Shown here: positions 1 to 8,175 of the stretch, piece after piece
How positions within the stretch are numbered: the first letter of the stretch is position 1
How the letters are laid out: each line of letters begins with the position of its first letter
NCBI GenBank assembly: GCA_020635955.1
Contig: JACJYW010000004.1
Span: forward strand, 248,001 to 312,000
Direction of reading: 5' to 3'
From: Crocinitomicaceae bacterium
Lineage (GTDB): Bacteria > Bacteroidota > Bacteroidia > Flavobacteriales_D > Crocinitomicaceae
DNA: 64,000 bases
The notes under the pieces: generated by a model
Databases searched by the model: none
What the model was told of the DNA's origin: nothing
The model's input: the letters and a program-made list of their open reading frames with translations, nothing else
Program-made: the position numbers and the translations under genes

Positions 1-1113
1 CGATTCAATGCAGACTATCGCTTACCAGTTAAAGAGGATTTCAAATATGAAGGAGGATTACAGGCTCAGTTTGGCCAGAGCTATGACATAAGCAGAAACT
101 ATCAATATGTAGACAGTACTCAAACCTATGATCTCAATGCTTTATATAGTTCAGATGTGGATTATGTGAGAGATGTCTTCGCAGCTTATTCAATGTTTGG
201 CGGAACCAAAGGCAATTTTGGATTTCAAGGAGGATTGAGAGCCGAATACACCTACCGATTGATCAACTCAACTGCCTTTACCAATTTCACTCAAATTAAG
301 CGATTAGACTGGTTTCCATCAGCTCATTTTTCTTATGGATTCAAAAACAAGTCACAGATCTTATGGAGCTATTCCAGAAGAATAGAACGGCCTAGAAGCT
401 GGTTCTTTGAACCATTTATCACATGGAATAGCCCGTATGAAGTAAGATCAGGTAATCCCAATCTTTTGCCTACTTACATTAATAATTTTGAAGTGAGCTT
501 CATGCAGCCTTTGAAAAAGAAAGGATTTGTTAGTATTGATGCTTATTATCGATTGAACACTAATGTTGAAGAGTGGATCTCGTCCGTTTATACTGAAGGA
601 ATTTTATTAAGAAGTCCTTATAACATTGGAACTTCACAATCAACAGGTATTGGATCTACAATTGATTACAGGGCAAATGACTGGTATAAGCTCAACTTTG
701 GATTTAACACTTACTACTATTCACTAGATGGTTCATTAGAAGGTGTGGATTATAGCCGTACCTCATTCAATTATGACTTCAATATGCGCCATACTTTTGA
801 TATAAAGGGATGGATGTTACAACTCAATGGCAGATATAACTCAGGATCAGTTACGGCTCAAGGTTCGAGTATAGGTCAATACACAGCTGATGTATCATTA
901 AGAAAGAGCTTTTATAAAAATAAGCTTGCTTTTAATTTGCAGGGAAGAAATATCTTAATGTCCGGAACAAGAGGAAGTACTTCTTATGTAGATAATGTTC
1001 AACTAACATCAACCAGCGTTCCAAGAGCGCCTCAGGTTAGCTTAACGGTTTCAATCAAATTGAATAACTACGAAAAGCTGTACGAAAAGGATGAAAACCT
1101 GGACGATTTCTAA
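1..1113 (+). CDS. Outer-membrane beta-barrel receptor, C-terminal part (5' end outside window)
   Basis: The reading frame is open from the first base, so this is the C-terminal 370 residues of a larger protein. It has the alternating aromatic/polar pattern of transmembrane beta-strands. The stretch SYSRRIERPR followed by SGNPNLLPTY is typical of the Bacteroidota 'outer membrane beta-barrel family' related to TonB-dependent receptors (PF14905 type). Such proteins normally carry an N-terminal carboxypeptidase-like domain and plug, which would lie upstream of this window. The natural substrate cannot be told from this part. The internal GTG at 157 is not a likely start because the coding pattern continues upstream of it. 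A small membrane protein gene follows after 3 bases, probably in the same transcript. Confidence 0.85.
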   Translation, partial: RFNADYRLPVKEDFKYEGGLQAQFGQSYDISRNYQYVDSTQTYDLNALYSSDVDYVRDVFAAYSMFGGTKGNFGFQGGLRAEYTYRLINSTAFTNFTQIKRLDWFPSAHFSYGFKNKSQILWSYSRRIERPRSWFFEPFITWNSPYEVRSGNPNLLPTYINNFEVSFMQPLKKKGFVSIDAYYRLNTNVEEWISSVYTEGILLRSPYNIGTSQSTGIGSTIDYRANDWYKLNFGFNTYYYSLDGSLEGVDYSRTSFNYDFNMRHTFDIKGWMLQLNGRYNSGSVTAQGSSIGQYTADVSLRKSFYKNKLAFNLQGRNILMSGTRGSTSYVDNVQLTSTSVPRAPQVSLTVSIKLNNYEKLYEKDENLDDF

Positions 1114-1116
1114 CTG

Positions 1117-1302
1117 ATGAAACATTGGACTCCATATTTGTTCCTGGTAGCTGCAGTGATTGCTTTATGTTTCTTATTGTATTCTTTGCATAACAGAGAA
1201 AGATTGGGTATTGGTATTACGCACCCAAGAATATTGGTTGAAGGAGTTTTGTTCGTAGTTTTTATGGCAATCGCTATATCAATGATCTTGAAAAGGATCT
1301 AA
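1117..1302 (+). CDS. Small two-helix membrane protein
   Basis: A 61-residue protein starting with ATG 3 bases after the barrel gene. Two hydrophobic segments are visible (about residues 6-22 and 40-58), separated by a short basic loop containing NRERLGIG, so it should sit in the inner membrane as a hairpin. I recognise no family. The close spacing suggests co-transcription with the receptor gene. Its stop codon shares bases with the stop of the convergent glycosyltransferase gene (CTAA at 1299-1302). Confidence 0.6.
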   Translation: MKHWTPYLFLVAAVIALCFLLYSLHNRERLGIGITHPRILVEGVLFVVFMAIAISMILKRI

Positions 1303-3248
1303 TTATCGAGCTGTTTGAAATGCTTGAAAATTATTTTAAGGTCCATCAACAATGAATGATTTTTAGCATAGATCAAATTCATTCGAGCAATAGCATCCTT
1401 ATCCACATTTAGCTTGTCTACCATCATAACTGAATTCAAAATACCTCTTTTCAAATGTGGTAGATTTAAATTCGAAGCGTGGTCAATTCTTGCATATCCA
1501 ACCAAAGATATCTTTCCAAAGATCAAACCTATACTGTTTCTTAAGTACTGGCCTTTATTCTTAAATATCCAAACTAGCAATGGAGAAAGGATCAGCATTA
1601 ATAGTCCAAAAACCGCATCTAATAATCGTTTATTCCTTCTGTTCGCCGGTTTATTGATACGATTGATATCCATTACATATAGATCACCTTGCGTATCTAT
1701 TGAGTTACTACCAATTAAAAATGACGTTTCTGGTTGGGCTATCTTGAAATCAATATCATACTTTTCTAATTCAAGCATTTTATTGATGATATCAGCCGAT
1801 CTGATATTCTTGGCACAAAAGATCACTTCATCAATATTATGAATATCGATCACCTGATCTAACTGATTCATTGTGCCCACATATTTATCATCTGTACGTT
1901 CATCTCCCGGAGAAATGAAGGCCACTGAAAGTATTTTAATATTCGTTTGCTCAAGGATCTGATTAACACGAACAGCCTCTTCAAGATCACCAACAATAGC
2001 AAATCGCTTATTTTTTGCACCACCTATTCTGTATCCTTCACCAACCAAAAAGTGTAGGATCGTTCTTGAAATCAGGTAATAGAGCATCACCCAGGCACCT
2101 CCTAACAATATGATCAGTCTAGAGAATTGAACGTCTTTACTCAATAATGCATATACCATCAAGATAAGCCCTGTGCCCACAACTGCCCCACCAATATTCT
2201 TTATCAGACGAATTGGTTTATCATAACCACCTACAAAAACCTGACTCAAGAACCAAACACCAGTATATATGGGCAACATAACAAACAATAACTCTTCAGG
2301 GATCAAAATATGCTCGATCATTTGATATCGTTCAGAAATAATGAACAACCCCAACAGAACGAAAGTTATATCCACCAGAGGAATGAAAGCTTTCTTTATA
2401 AAACGACTTAAAATGGCTAATCCTGCTCTAAAATATATGGCCAGATTGATCAGGAAAGAATATAATCTGGCATTTTTTACAGAGAAATGCTTTCGTGCAA
2501 AAATGATCATGGCATTATAAAACACGAATACATAATTTACGCTACTCTTTTTAGTGCTTTCTCCTTTATAATGGATAATTCTAGTCTCTGGAAAGTAATA
2601 GTTTTTATATCCGCCTAATATGATACGATAGCTCAAATCTATATCCTCACCATACATGAAGAAATCTTCATCCAGCAATCCCACCTTGTCTAAAGCATCT
2701 TTTCGCATCAACATAAAGGCTCCGGATAGAATTTCTACCTCATGGGTTTCATCCATATTTAGATAAGACAAATGGTATTTACCAAATCGCTTAGATCTGG
2801 GAAATAATCTTGATAAACCAAATATCTTGTAGAATGCCACTTTAGGAGTTGGCAATCCGCGTTTAGATTCTGGCAAAAAATTACCTTTCCCATCAATCAT
2901 TTTCACACCCAATCCACCCGCATCCGGATGTTCATCCATAAATCTCACCACCTTTTGAAAGGTATCTTCTTCAACTATGGTATCTGGATTGAGCAGTAGC
3001 TGATATTGTCCTTTGGCAATTCGAAGCGCTTGATTATTGGCACGTGAAAAACCAACATTTTCCTTATTCTCAATTAGATGAACCTGTGGGAATTTGGATT
3101 TCACCATTTCAACAGAGCCATCTATAGAATTATTATCCACTACATAAGCCTCTCCTTCAACATACTTTAAAGCAGTATACACTGAATTCAGGCATTGTTC
3201 GAGAAAGAACTCTACATTGTAATTAACTATGACAACAGATAGTTGCAT
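1299..3248 (-). CDS. Family 2 glycosyltransferase fused to a degenerate sugar-phosphate transferase
   Basis: A 649-residue protein. Residues 1-255 are a GT2 glycosyltransferase of the rhamnosyltransferase/WbbL type: SVVIVNYN at the start, the acidic nucleotide-sugar motif LLNPDT, and FFMYGEDIDLSYR near the end of the domain. Residues 265-400 hold several membrane segments. Residues about 415-530 look like the Rossmann-type domain (CoA_binding_3) of WcaJ/PglC-like initiating transferases, starting KRFAIVGD. The last 110 residues resemble the bacterial sugar transferase domain: KRLLDAVFGL for the membrane re-entrant helix, then KISLVGY and LKRGI, and a typical tail ending MDLKIIFKHF. The central catalytic block (KFRSM, DE.PQ..NV) is missing, so that half is probably not catalytic. 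A role in cell-surface polysaccharide synthesis is inferred. Confidence 0.85.
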   Translation of the reverse strand: MQLSVVIVNYNVEFFLEQCLNSVYTALKYVEGEAYVVDNNSIDGSVEMVKSKFPQVHLIENKENVGFSRANNQALRIAKGQYQLLLNPDTIVEEDTFQKVVRFMDEHPDAGGLGVKMIDGKGNFLPESKRGLPTPKVAFYKIFGLSRLFPRSKRFGKYHLSYLNMDETHEVEILSGAFMLMRKDALDKVGLLDEDFFMYGEDIDLSYRIILGGYKNYYFPETRIIHYKGESTKKSSVNYVFVFYNAMIIFARKHFSVKNARLYSFLINLAIYFRAGLAILSRFIKKAFIPLVDITFVLLGLFIISERYQMIEHILIPEELLFVMLPIYTGVWFLSQVFVGGYDKPIRLIKNIGGAVVGTGLILMVYALLSKDVQFSRLIILLGGAWVMLYYLISRTILHFLVGEGYRIGGAKNKRFAIVGDLEEAVRVNQILEQTNIKILSVAFISPGDERTDDKYVGTMNQLDQVIDIHNIDEVIFCAKNIRSADIINKMLELEKYDIDFKIAQPETSFLIGSNSIDTQGDLYVMDINRINKPANRRNKRLLDAVFGLLMLILSPLLVWIFKNKGQYLRNSIGLIFGKISLVGYARIDHASNLNLPHLKRGILNSVMMVDKLNVDKDAIARMNLIYAKNHSLLMDLKIIFKHFKQLDN

Positions 3249-3257
3249 GAATGGTTT

Positions 3258-4547
3258 TTATTCCTTTGGCAGATCTTTATGTTCGATCAAAGCCGTATGT
3301 AAACTGATCTGTCCAAAATGTAAACGTGTCCAGATAGGTCTTATTACGCCATTGTGAGCAGATATGTTCGTATAATCCCCAAAAAAGATCTTAGGATTAG
3401 GTTTGAATGGAGATTCACTAATCTTTACATCAACAAAAGTTTCACCTCCATCTGTAGAATAACTAAGGTAAACATCCGTATCTCTATCATTCTCGTGTTT
3501 GCGGCGATCATAATACACGCAATAGAGATATCCGGTGGTTTGATCAATGGTCAACCATGTTAAGAATTGATGCCCTTTTGAAGTGTATTCATTGTTCACT
3601 GCTTTTACTTCTGACCAGGTTTTTCCTCCGTCCTTAGATTTGATCAACCAAATATCTGTATCATCAATTCCGTTCCTTTGATCTGCCCAGTTAACGTAAA
3701 TAGTTCCATGATTTGGACCATTACTCAGATCACATATAGTTACCGGCAATCCATTACAACGATAGATTCCGGGAATGTCAAACACCCATCCGCCTGGTTG
3801 AGTAACCACAAAAGTTTCTCTATCCAGCCAGGTTTTACCATCATCTATTGAATAATTGAACCAGATCGAATCATTTCGAGACCAGGAAACATAGATCTCT
3901 CCATTGGGACCAATAGTAGGTACAGCACCCTCAGCAGTAAGGTCATTATCTCTACAATCTCCAGGAATTGCAGAAATATCAACAGGATCTGACCAGGTTA
4001 AGCCACCGTCTTCTGTTTTAGAAAATAAGATATTACTGAAATCTTTTGGATCCTCTGAATCATACGCATCAAATTGCGTCCAGGTCATATAAACATGATT
4101 GTTTTTTTGATTCAATGCCACCCAATGTTTGTCATGAAACTTGCCATTCGCTATTGTGTGTCCCTGATATTTGAATTTACCATTGATACTTTTAGAATGT
4201 TGCGATACTATTCCTCCAACCAAAGGCATTCCCTTAATGTTAGATAAGTGGAAGTAATAATACCTTTCAAGCGTATCGATCAACATCACCGGATCACCGT
4301 TCACTCCCCACTTACTATAAATTGATTTAGACACCCAACTTTTACCGCCATCTGTGGAATAATAATAATCGTTCATCACTGATCCGGCTATTACTTCATT
4401 TGTGTTTTTTGGATTGATATAAATAGACGGTTCAACCTGTGAAAAAGGGTATGCAGCTTTTTTAGGTAAAGGCAAAGTAATATTGTCATATTGAGCATGA
4501 AGCATCCCTACAACACTGAGGAAGAAAACCAATATTAATTTTTTCAT
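3258..4547 (-). CDS. Exported BNR/Asp-box propeller protein (sialidase-like fold)
   Basis: Start chosen at 4547, where MKKLILVFFLSVVGMLHAQ forms a clean signal peptide; the longer frame to 4574 would overlap tamL and place ten residues before it. The mature protein (about 410 residues) carries at least five Asp boxes of the form S-x-D-G-G-x-T-W (YSTDGGKSW, KTEDGGLTW, YSIDDGKTW, KSKDGGKTW, YSTDGGETF), which mark a six-bladed sialidase-like beta-propeller. Asp boxes are structural, not catalytic. I do not see a convincing arginine triad, so calling it a sialidase would be unsafe. It has no T9SS C-terminal domain and is probably periplasmic or surface-attached. It lies 4 bases downstream of tamL. 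Confidence 0.8.
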   Translation of the reverse strand: MKKLILVFFLSVVGMLHAQYDNITLPLPKKAAYPFSQVEPSIYINPKNTNEVIAGSVMNDYYYSTDGGKSWVSKSIYSKWGVNGDPVMLIDTLERYYYFHLSNIKGMPLVGGIVSQHSKSINGKFKYQGHTIANGKFHDKHWVALNQKNNHVYMTWTQFDAYDSEDPKDFSNILFSKTEDGGLTWSDPVDISAIPGDCRDNDLTAEGAVPTIGPNGEIYVSWSRNDSIWFNYSIDDGKTWLDRETFVVTQPGGWVFDIPGIYRCNGLPVTICDLSNGPNHGTIYVNWADQRNGIDDTDIWLIKSKDGGKTWSEVKAVNNEYTSKGHQFLTWLTIDQTTGYLYCVYYDRRKHENDRDTDVYLSYSTDGGETFVDVKISESPFKPNPKIFFGDYTNISAHNGVIRPIWTRLHFGQISLHTALIEHKDLPKE

Positions 4548-4551
4548 AAGC

Positions 4552-7365
4552 CTAGAATGGATATCCAATACCAAAGTTAAAATTCAGTGGATGCGGTCGT
4601 ATGTAATCCACCAGTTTACTCGGATCATCCGGATCAGTTTGGAAATAACTTTTGTACTCGCCTTTTCCGGTTGTCCACCATTTTTCACCATCAGGCAAAT
4701 ATGGGTTATGCAATGACCATGCAAAATCAAGTCGTACGATCAAATAAGTAAAATCAGCTCTCAGTCCAAAACCTGTTCCAATTGCCGTATATCGCCAAAA
4801 ATCATTGATCTTGAAAACGCCTCTGTTATCAGCCAGTGTTGTTGGATCATCTATCAATTTCCAAATATTACCAGCATCTATGAACAAAGCTCCCTGCATG
4901 ATACTTGAAAACTTAACACGCCATTCAACATTCAACTCCAATTTCATGTCACCGATTTGTGTTTGCGTTGCATTCGGATCCAAATATGTTTGAATTCCTC
5001 CTGGAGCCATGGTTCTGGCATCAAATGCTCGTATATCATTTGATCCACCAGCCACAAAACTTTGCGTATACGGCAAGGAAATACTGTTTCCATAAACATC
5101 ACCAATACCAGCTATGAATCGATAGACCATTCTATTGCCTTTATTGATGTGTTGATTGAATGTAAACGTATTTTCTATTCGAATGAATTGCGCAAAAGGA
5201 ACAGCAAAAACTTCTTTACCATTTTGATTGAAAGAGGCATTAAATGACTGTGATTTATCAAACATGGCATAAATAGAGTTCAAAACCAAACCTGCTGCGG
5301 TAAGCTCTATAACGTTATTGATATTATGAGATGTTTTACGTTTCACCTTTGGTTTCTTCATATTGTTATACTCATGAGCAATATTCAATACACCTAGCGA
5401 GAAGAAATCACTATACGAATTAATGAGATACTGGTCACCAGTTGCAATTAGGTCATTCGCAAAACTTGTATCCTTATTGATAAAAACATAGTTAAAGATC
5501 AATGGAGTAACTGTATAGATTTGCGTTGGATCTGCTGGTGAAAACTGCCATTTATAGGCTAACTCGGCAATATGTCTTCTAAACTCGGGTCGTTTTTGAT
5601 AATTGTAAAGCAATTCAATATCTGTTGAAGGAAAGGCACGTTTAGAGATGGTTTCCTGCATTTTTTTTGTCATAGGATAGAACCTAGGGATACGATAAGT
5701 AATCGTAGGCCCCCATTCAAAGGTGTTGAGTTCTCTAATTTCAAATATTTTACCTCCATCTGATCCATTACCTACGATCAAAGGTTGAGATTGTGCCCCA
5801 CCCTCAAGCTTTACTTTTAATTGATTTGCCGACTTGAACATATTCTTATTCGAATATGATATCATACCAGAGACCCCAAGTATACTTGATGTGTTGGTAG
5901 CTCTTGGCTCAATGGTAAATTGCTGTTTTCTTTGCGGTGTCAGATCATAAGTTACATCTACCAGATTCCCTAAAGGTTTGGATGGTGTAATTTCCATTTT
6001 AGGCGTGATCCTTGAGAATACATCAAGTCTTAGAAAAGACTGAAAAGTACGATCAACATAATAATCCTTAGCATAATGCGGATAATCTGGTTCAGTATGT
6101 TCTAGAAAGTTCTGCTTATCTAATATATCCGGAGTAAGAAATGGCTCTTCATTGTAGATAAAATAACCCTTATAATTAATAGTGGTATCCACGTATTTTT
6201 GAAAGATCTTTAGATTGTGATCTTTTCTACGATCACTATTGAAATTGAGGTGATAGACTGTAATAGTTGTATCTATAACGAACAATGTATCTAATAATGT
6301 AAACTGACCTTTAACTGAGTATGGTAGTCCAAGTGAATCGCATCTTTCTTTGAACCTATTATAATCCTTAAACGAAATAGAATCAGGGTTATGCAATTTA
6401 TAGGTCACATCATTAACTTGATAAGAATAGTGATTAATAACAACGGTGGTATCCGGATTATTTGGATTAGGAACAGTTTTTTCCTTTATGTAAATAACAA
6501 CATCAGCCTTGAAGTCCCCAACAGTAGTATCCACAACAAAGTTGATATAATTCTTAGTGAATCCAAAAAAAGCATTGTCTTTTAAGAATTTGGTATAATG
6601 ATCCCTTTCTTCATCTAGTTTATCCTCATCTAAAAGGTCGCCTACCTTAATAGCCGTACCTTCCTTTCTTACCATCTTATCATACAAGAATCGAATTCCC
6701 GCATTTCGTTTTGCATCATCAAACGTAATTGAATTGATAACATAGGGTTTACCGGGAGTTACTTTATAGGTAACCCAAGCTTTTTGACGTTTTTCATTAA
6801 ATACAATGGTATCGGAAATGGTAGCGTTTTTGAATCCTCTTTTTGATAGGTAAATATCCATCTGCTGCTTACTCTTTGATACCTTAGAAGTATCTAATAG
6901 CACAGGTGCTTCTCCCCAATGTTCAACAACCCAATTACGCCATCCTAAACGAACTTCTTTAGGTTCTTTTACTTTCTTTTTGTAGTGAGTTTTACCTTTA
7001 TCACGGGCTTTTCTGATTCTTTTTTCATTCTTTTTATCAGCTTTTGCCTGCCTTTTTTCATTCTTTACTTGAAATTTCTCTCTTTTATGCGTGATCTGCT
7101 TTTGATATCTGGCTGAATCAATTCGGTTGTAAACGAATAACTTGAATTTTGAATTGGGCTCCGGTCTAACCAGCTCTAATATTTCCCCTTCATTTAATTG
7201 ATCATACTCATCAACCCACTCATGTTTACCTTCATCTGCTTTAAATACAACTGCATTCTCTTTCAATAGATAATAATCATCAGGCACATACTTAGCCTGT
7301 CTACAGCTCACAATACTAATTGCAAGAACTATAAACAACAGGTATTTAGGGATAATCAGATTCAT
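4552..7365 (-). CDS. tamL: TamL: lipoprotein Omp85/BamA-TamA family outer-membrane assembly protein
   Basis: A 937-residue protein. The N-terminus is a lipoprotein signal ending IVSC with the lipid-bearing cysteine at residue 21. This is the feature that separates Bacteroidota TamL from proteobacterial TamA. A very basic region rich in Lys/Arg follows (about residues 85-140), then POTRA-like repeats (about 150-320) with phrases such as TPGKPYVINSITFDD. A large beta-barrel spans about 470-937, ending in FGIGYPF with the terminal aromatic typical of Omp85 barrels. Motifs such as FVAGGSNDIRAF correspond to the conserved loop-6 region of Omp85 proteins. It would act in the outer membrane in insertion of barrel proteins or in envelope biogenesis. 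A divergent promoter arrangement with the methyltransferase gene lies at its start. Confidence 0.88.
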   Translation of the reverse strand: MNLIIPKYLLFIVLAISIVSCRQAKYVPDDYYLLKENAVVFKADEGKHEWVDEYDQLNEGEILELVRPEPNSKFKLFVYNRIDSARYQKQITHKREKFQVKNEKRQAKADKKNEKRIRKARDKGKTHYKKKVKEPKEVRLGWRNWVVEHWGEAPVLLDTSKVSKSKQQMDIYLSKRGFKNATISDTIVFNEKRQKAWVTYKVTPGKPYVINSITFDDAKRNAGIRFLYDKMVRKEGTAIKVGDLLDEDKLDEERDHYTKFLKDNAFFGFTKNYINFVVDTTVGDFKADVVIYIKEKTVPNPNNPDTTVVINHYSYQVNDVTYKLHNPDSISFKDYNRFKERCDSLGLPYSVKGQFTLLDTLFVIDTTITVYHLNFNSDRRKDHNLKIFQKYVDTTINYKGYFIYNEEPFLTPDILDKQNFLEHTEPDYPHYAKDYYVDRTFQSFLRLDVFSRITPKMEITPSKPLGNLVDVTYDLTPQRKQQFTIEPRATNTSSILGVSGMISYSNKNMFKSANQLKVKLEGGAQSQPLIVGNGSDGGKIFEIRELNTFEWGPTITYRIPRFYPMTKKMQETISKRAFPSTDIELLYNYQKRPEFRRHIAELAYKWQFSPADPTQIYTVTPLIFNYVFINKDTSFANDLIATGDQYLINSYSDFFSLGVLNIAHEYNNMKKPKVKRKTSHNINNVIELTAAGLVLNSIYAMFDKSQSFNASFNQNGKEVFAVPFAQFIRIENTFTFNQHINKGNRMVYRFIAGIGDVYGNSISLPYTQSFVAGGSNDIRAFDARTMAPGGIQTYLDPNATQTQIGDMKLELNVEWRVKFSSIMQGALFIDAGNIWKLIDDPTTLADNRGVFKINDFWRYTAIGTGFGLRADFTYLIVRLDFAWSLHNPYLPDGEKWWTTGKGEYKSYFQTDPDDPSKLVDYIRPHPLNFNFGIGYPF

Positions 7366-7374
7366 TAATAAACC

Positions 7375-7382
7375 TATCTTTG
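7375..7382 (+). promoter_or_regulatory. Bacteroidota -7 element upstream of the TrmH-family gene
   Basis: TATCTTTG matches the Bacteroidota primary sigma factor -7 consensus TAnnTTTG exactly. The start codon of the methyltransferase lies 47 bases downstream. I see no clear -33 TTG at the usual distance, so this is a motif-based call only. Confidence 0.5.
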
Positions 7383-7408
7383 TTAGGTCGATTTGCTAGC
7401 AAACACTA

Positions 7409-7416
7409 CAAAAATA
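7409..7416 (-). promoter_or_regulatory. Bacteroidota -7 element upstream of tamL
   Basis: Read on the reverse strand this is TATTTTTG, an exact TAnnTTTG match, giving tamL a leader of roughly 40 bases. It lies downstream of the opposite-facing element at 7375-7382, so the two divergent transcripts would overlap at their 5' ends. Confidence 0.45.
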
Positions 7417-7428
7417 AACGAATAAGGA

Positions 7429-8175
7429 ATGTCTCTTTCAAAAAACGAAATAAAATTCGTTCGCAGTATGCAACAGAAGAAATTCAGGGATTCTGAGGGT
7501 CTTTTTGTTGTTGAAGGAGTGAAAATGGTTTCGGAATTAATTTCTCAGGATCAATATAAAGTTAAAAGCCTTTATTTCACTGAAGATTGTGGTCTAGATA
7601 TCCCAAAAAATATTGAAGCTAATTCAATCTCAAAGTCAGATCTTGAAAGAATTTCCGGATTCAAACAACCTAACCAAATTCTTGCATTGGTGGAAATGGG
7701 GTCAAAAGTTCAGGCAAATTTTAATGAAGACGGGATGATCCTTTGTTTGGATGAAGTGAAAGACCCTGGGAATTTGGGCACTATCATTCGCACTGCAGAT
7801 TGGTTTGGTATGAAACAGATCATTTGTTCCCTGAACACCGTTGATCATTTCAATCCAAAAGTGATCCAGGCATCCATGGGATCTATTTTCAGAATAAATA
7901 TAATTTATGAGGATCTATTCAAATTGGCTGGTAGATTAAAAGATGAAGGTTTTGCATGTCTAGGTGCAGATCTGAACGGAGAAAACGCCTTTACTTACGA
8001 TTACCCTGTTAAAACCGCATTGTTCATGGGATCTGAATCTCACGGGCTTTCCAAGGAATTAGGTAATATGATAACAAGAATCAGTATACCAAAATTTGGT
8101 AAAGCAGAATCATTGAATGTTGGAATGGCCGCAGGAATCATCATTGCCCAATACAAAAGATCCTCAACGCTTTAA
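7429..8175 (+). CDS. TrmH/SpoU-family RNA 2'-O-ribose methyltransferase
   Basis: A 248-residue SPOUT-class methyltransferase. The N-terminal 90 residues form the small substrate-binding domain (FVVEGVKMVSEL). The knotted catalytic domain carries all three SpoU motifs: motif 1 in DPGNLGTIIRTADWFG with the conserved Asn and Arg, motif 2 in FMGSESHGLS, and motif 3 in IPKFGKAESLNVGMAAGI. The family methylates the 2'-OH of a ribose in rRNA or tRNA using S-adenosylmethionine. The exact target (for example the RlmB site in 23S rRNA) cannot be assigned from sequence alone. The gene stands alone with its own predicted promoter and overlaps the convergent propeller gene by 12 bases. Confidence 0.88.
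   Translation: MSLSKNEIKFVRSMQQKKFRDSEGLFVVEGVKMVSELISQDQYKVKSLYFTEDCGLDIPKNIEANSISKSDLERISGFKQPNQILALVEMGSKVQANFNEDGMILCLDEVKDPGNLGTIIRTADWFGMKQIICSLNTVDHFNPKVIQASMGSIFRINIIYEDLFKLAGRLKDEGFACLGADLNGENAFTYDYPVKTALFMGSESHGLSKELGNMITRISIPKFGKAESLNVGMAAGIIIAQYKRSSTL

Noticed and set aside
1414..1842. A 142-codon open frame on the + strand inside the glycosyltransferase gene
   Set aside because: It is antisense to a well-supported gene with clear family motifs, and its translation has no recognisable domain.
3258..4547. Sialidase and sialic-acid use pathway
   Set aside because: Asp boxes only show the propeller fold; no arginine triad seen and no sialic acid transport or catabolic genes nearby.
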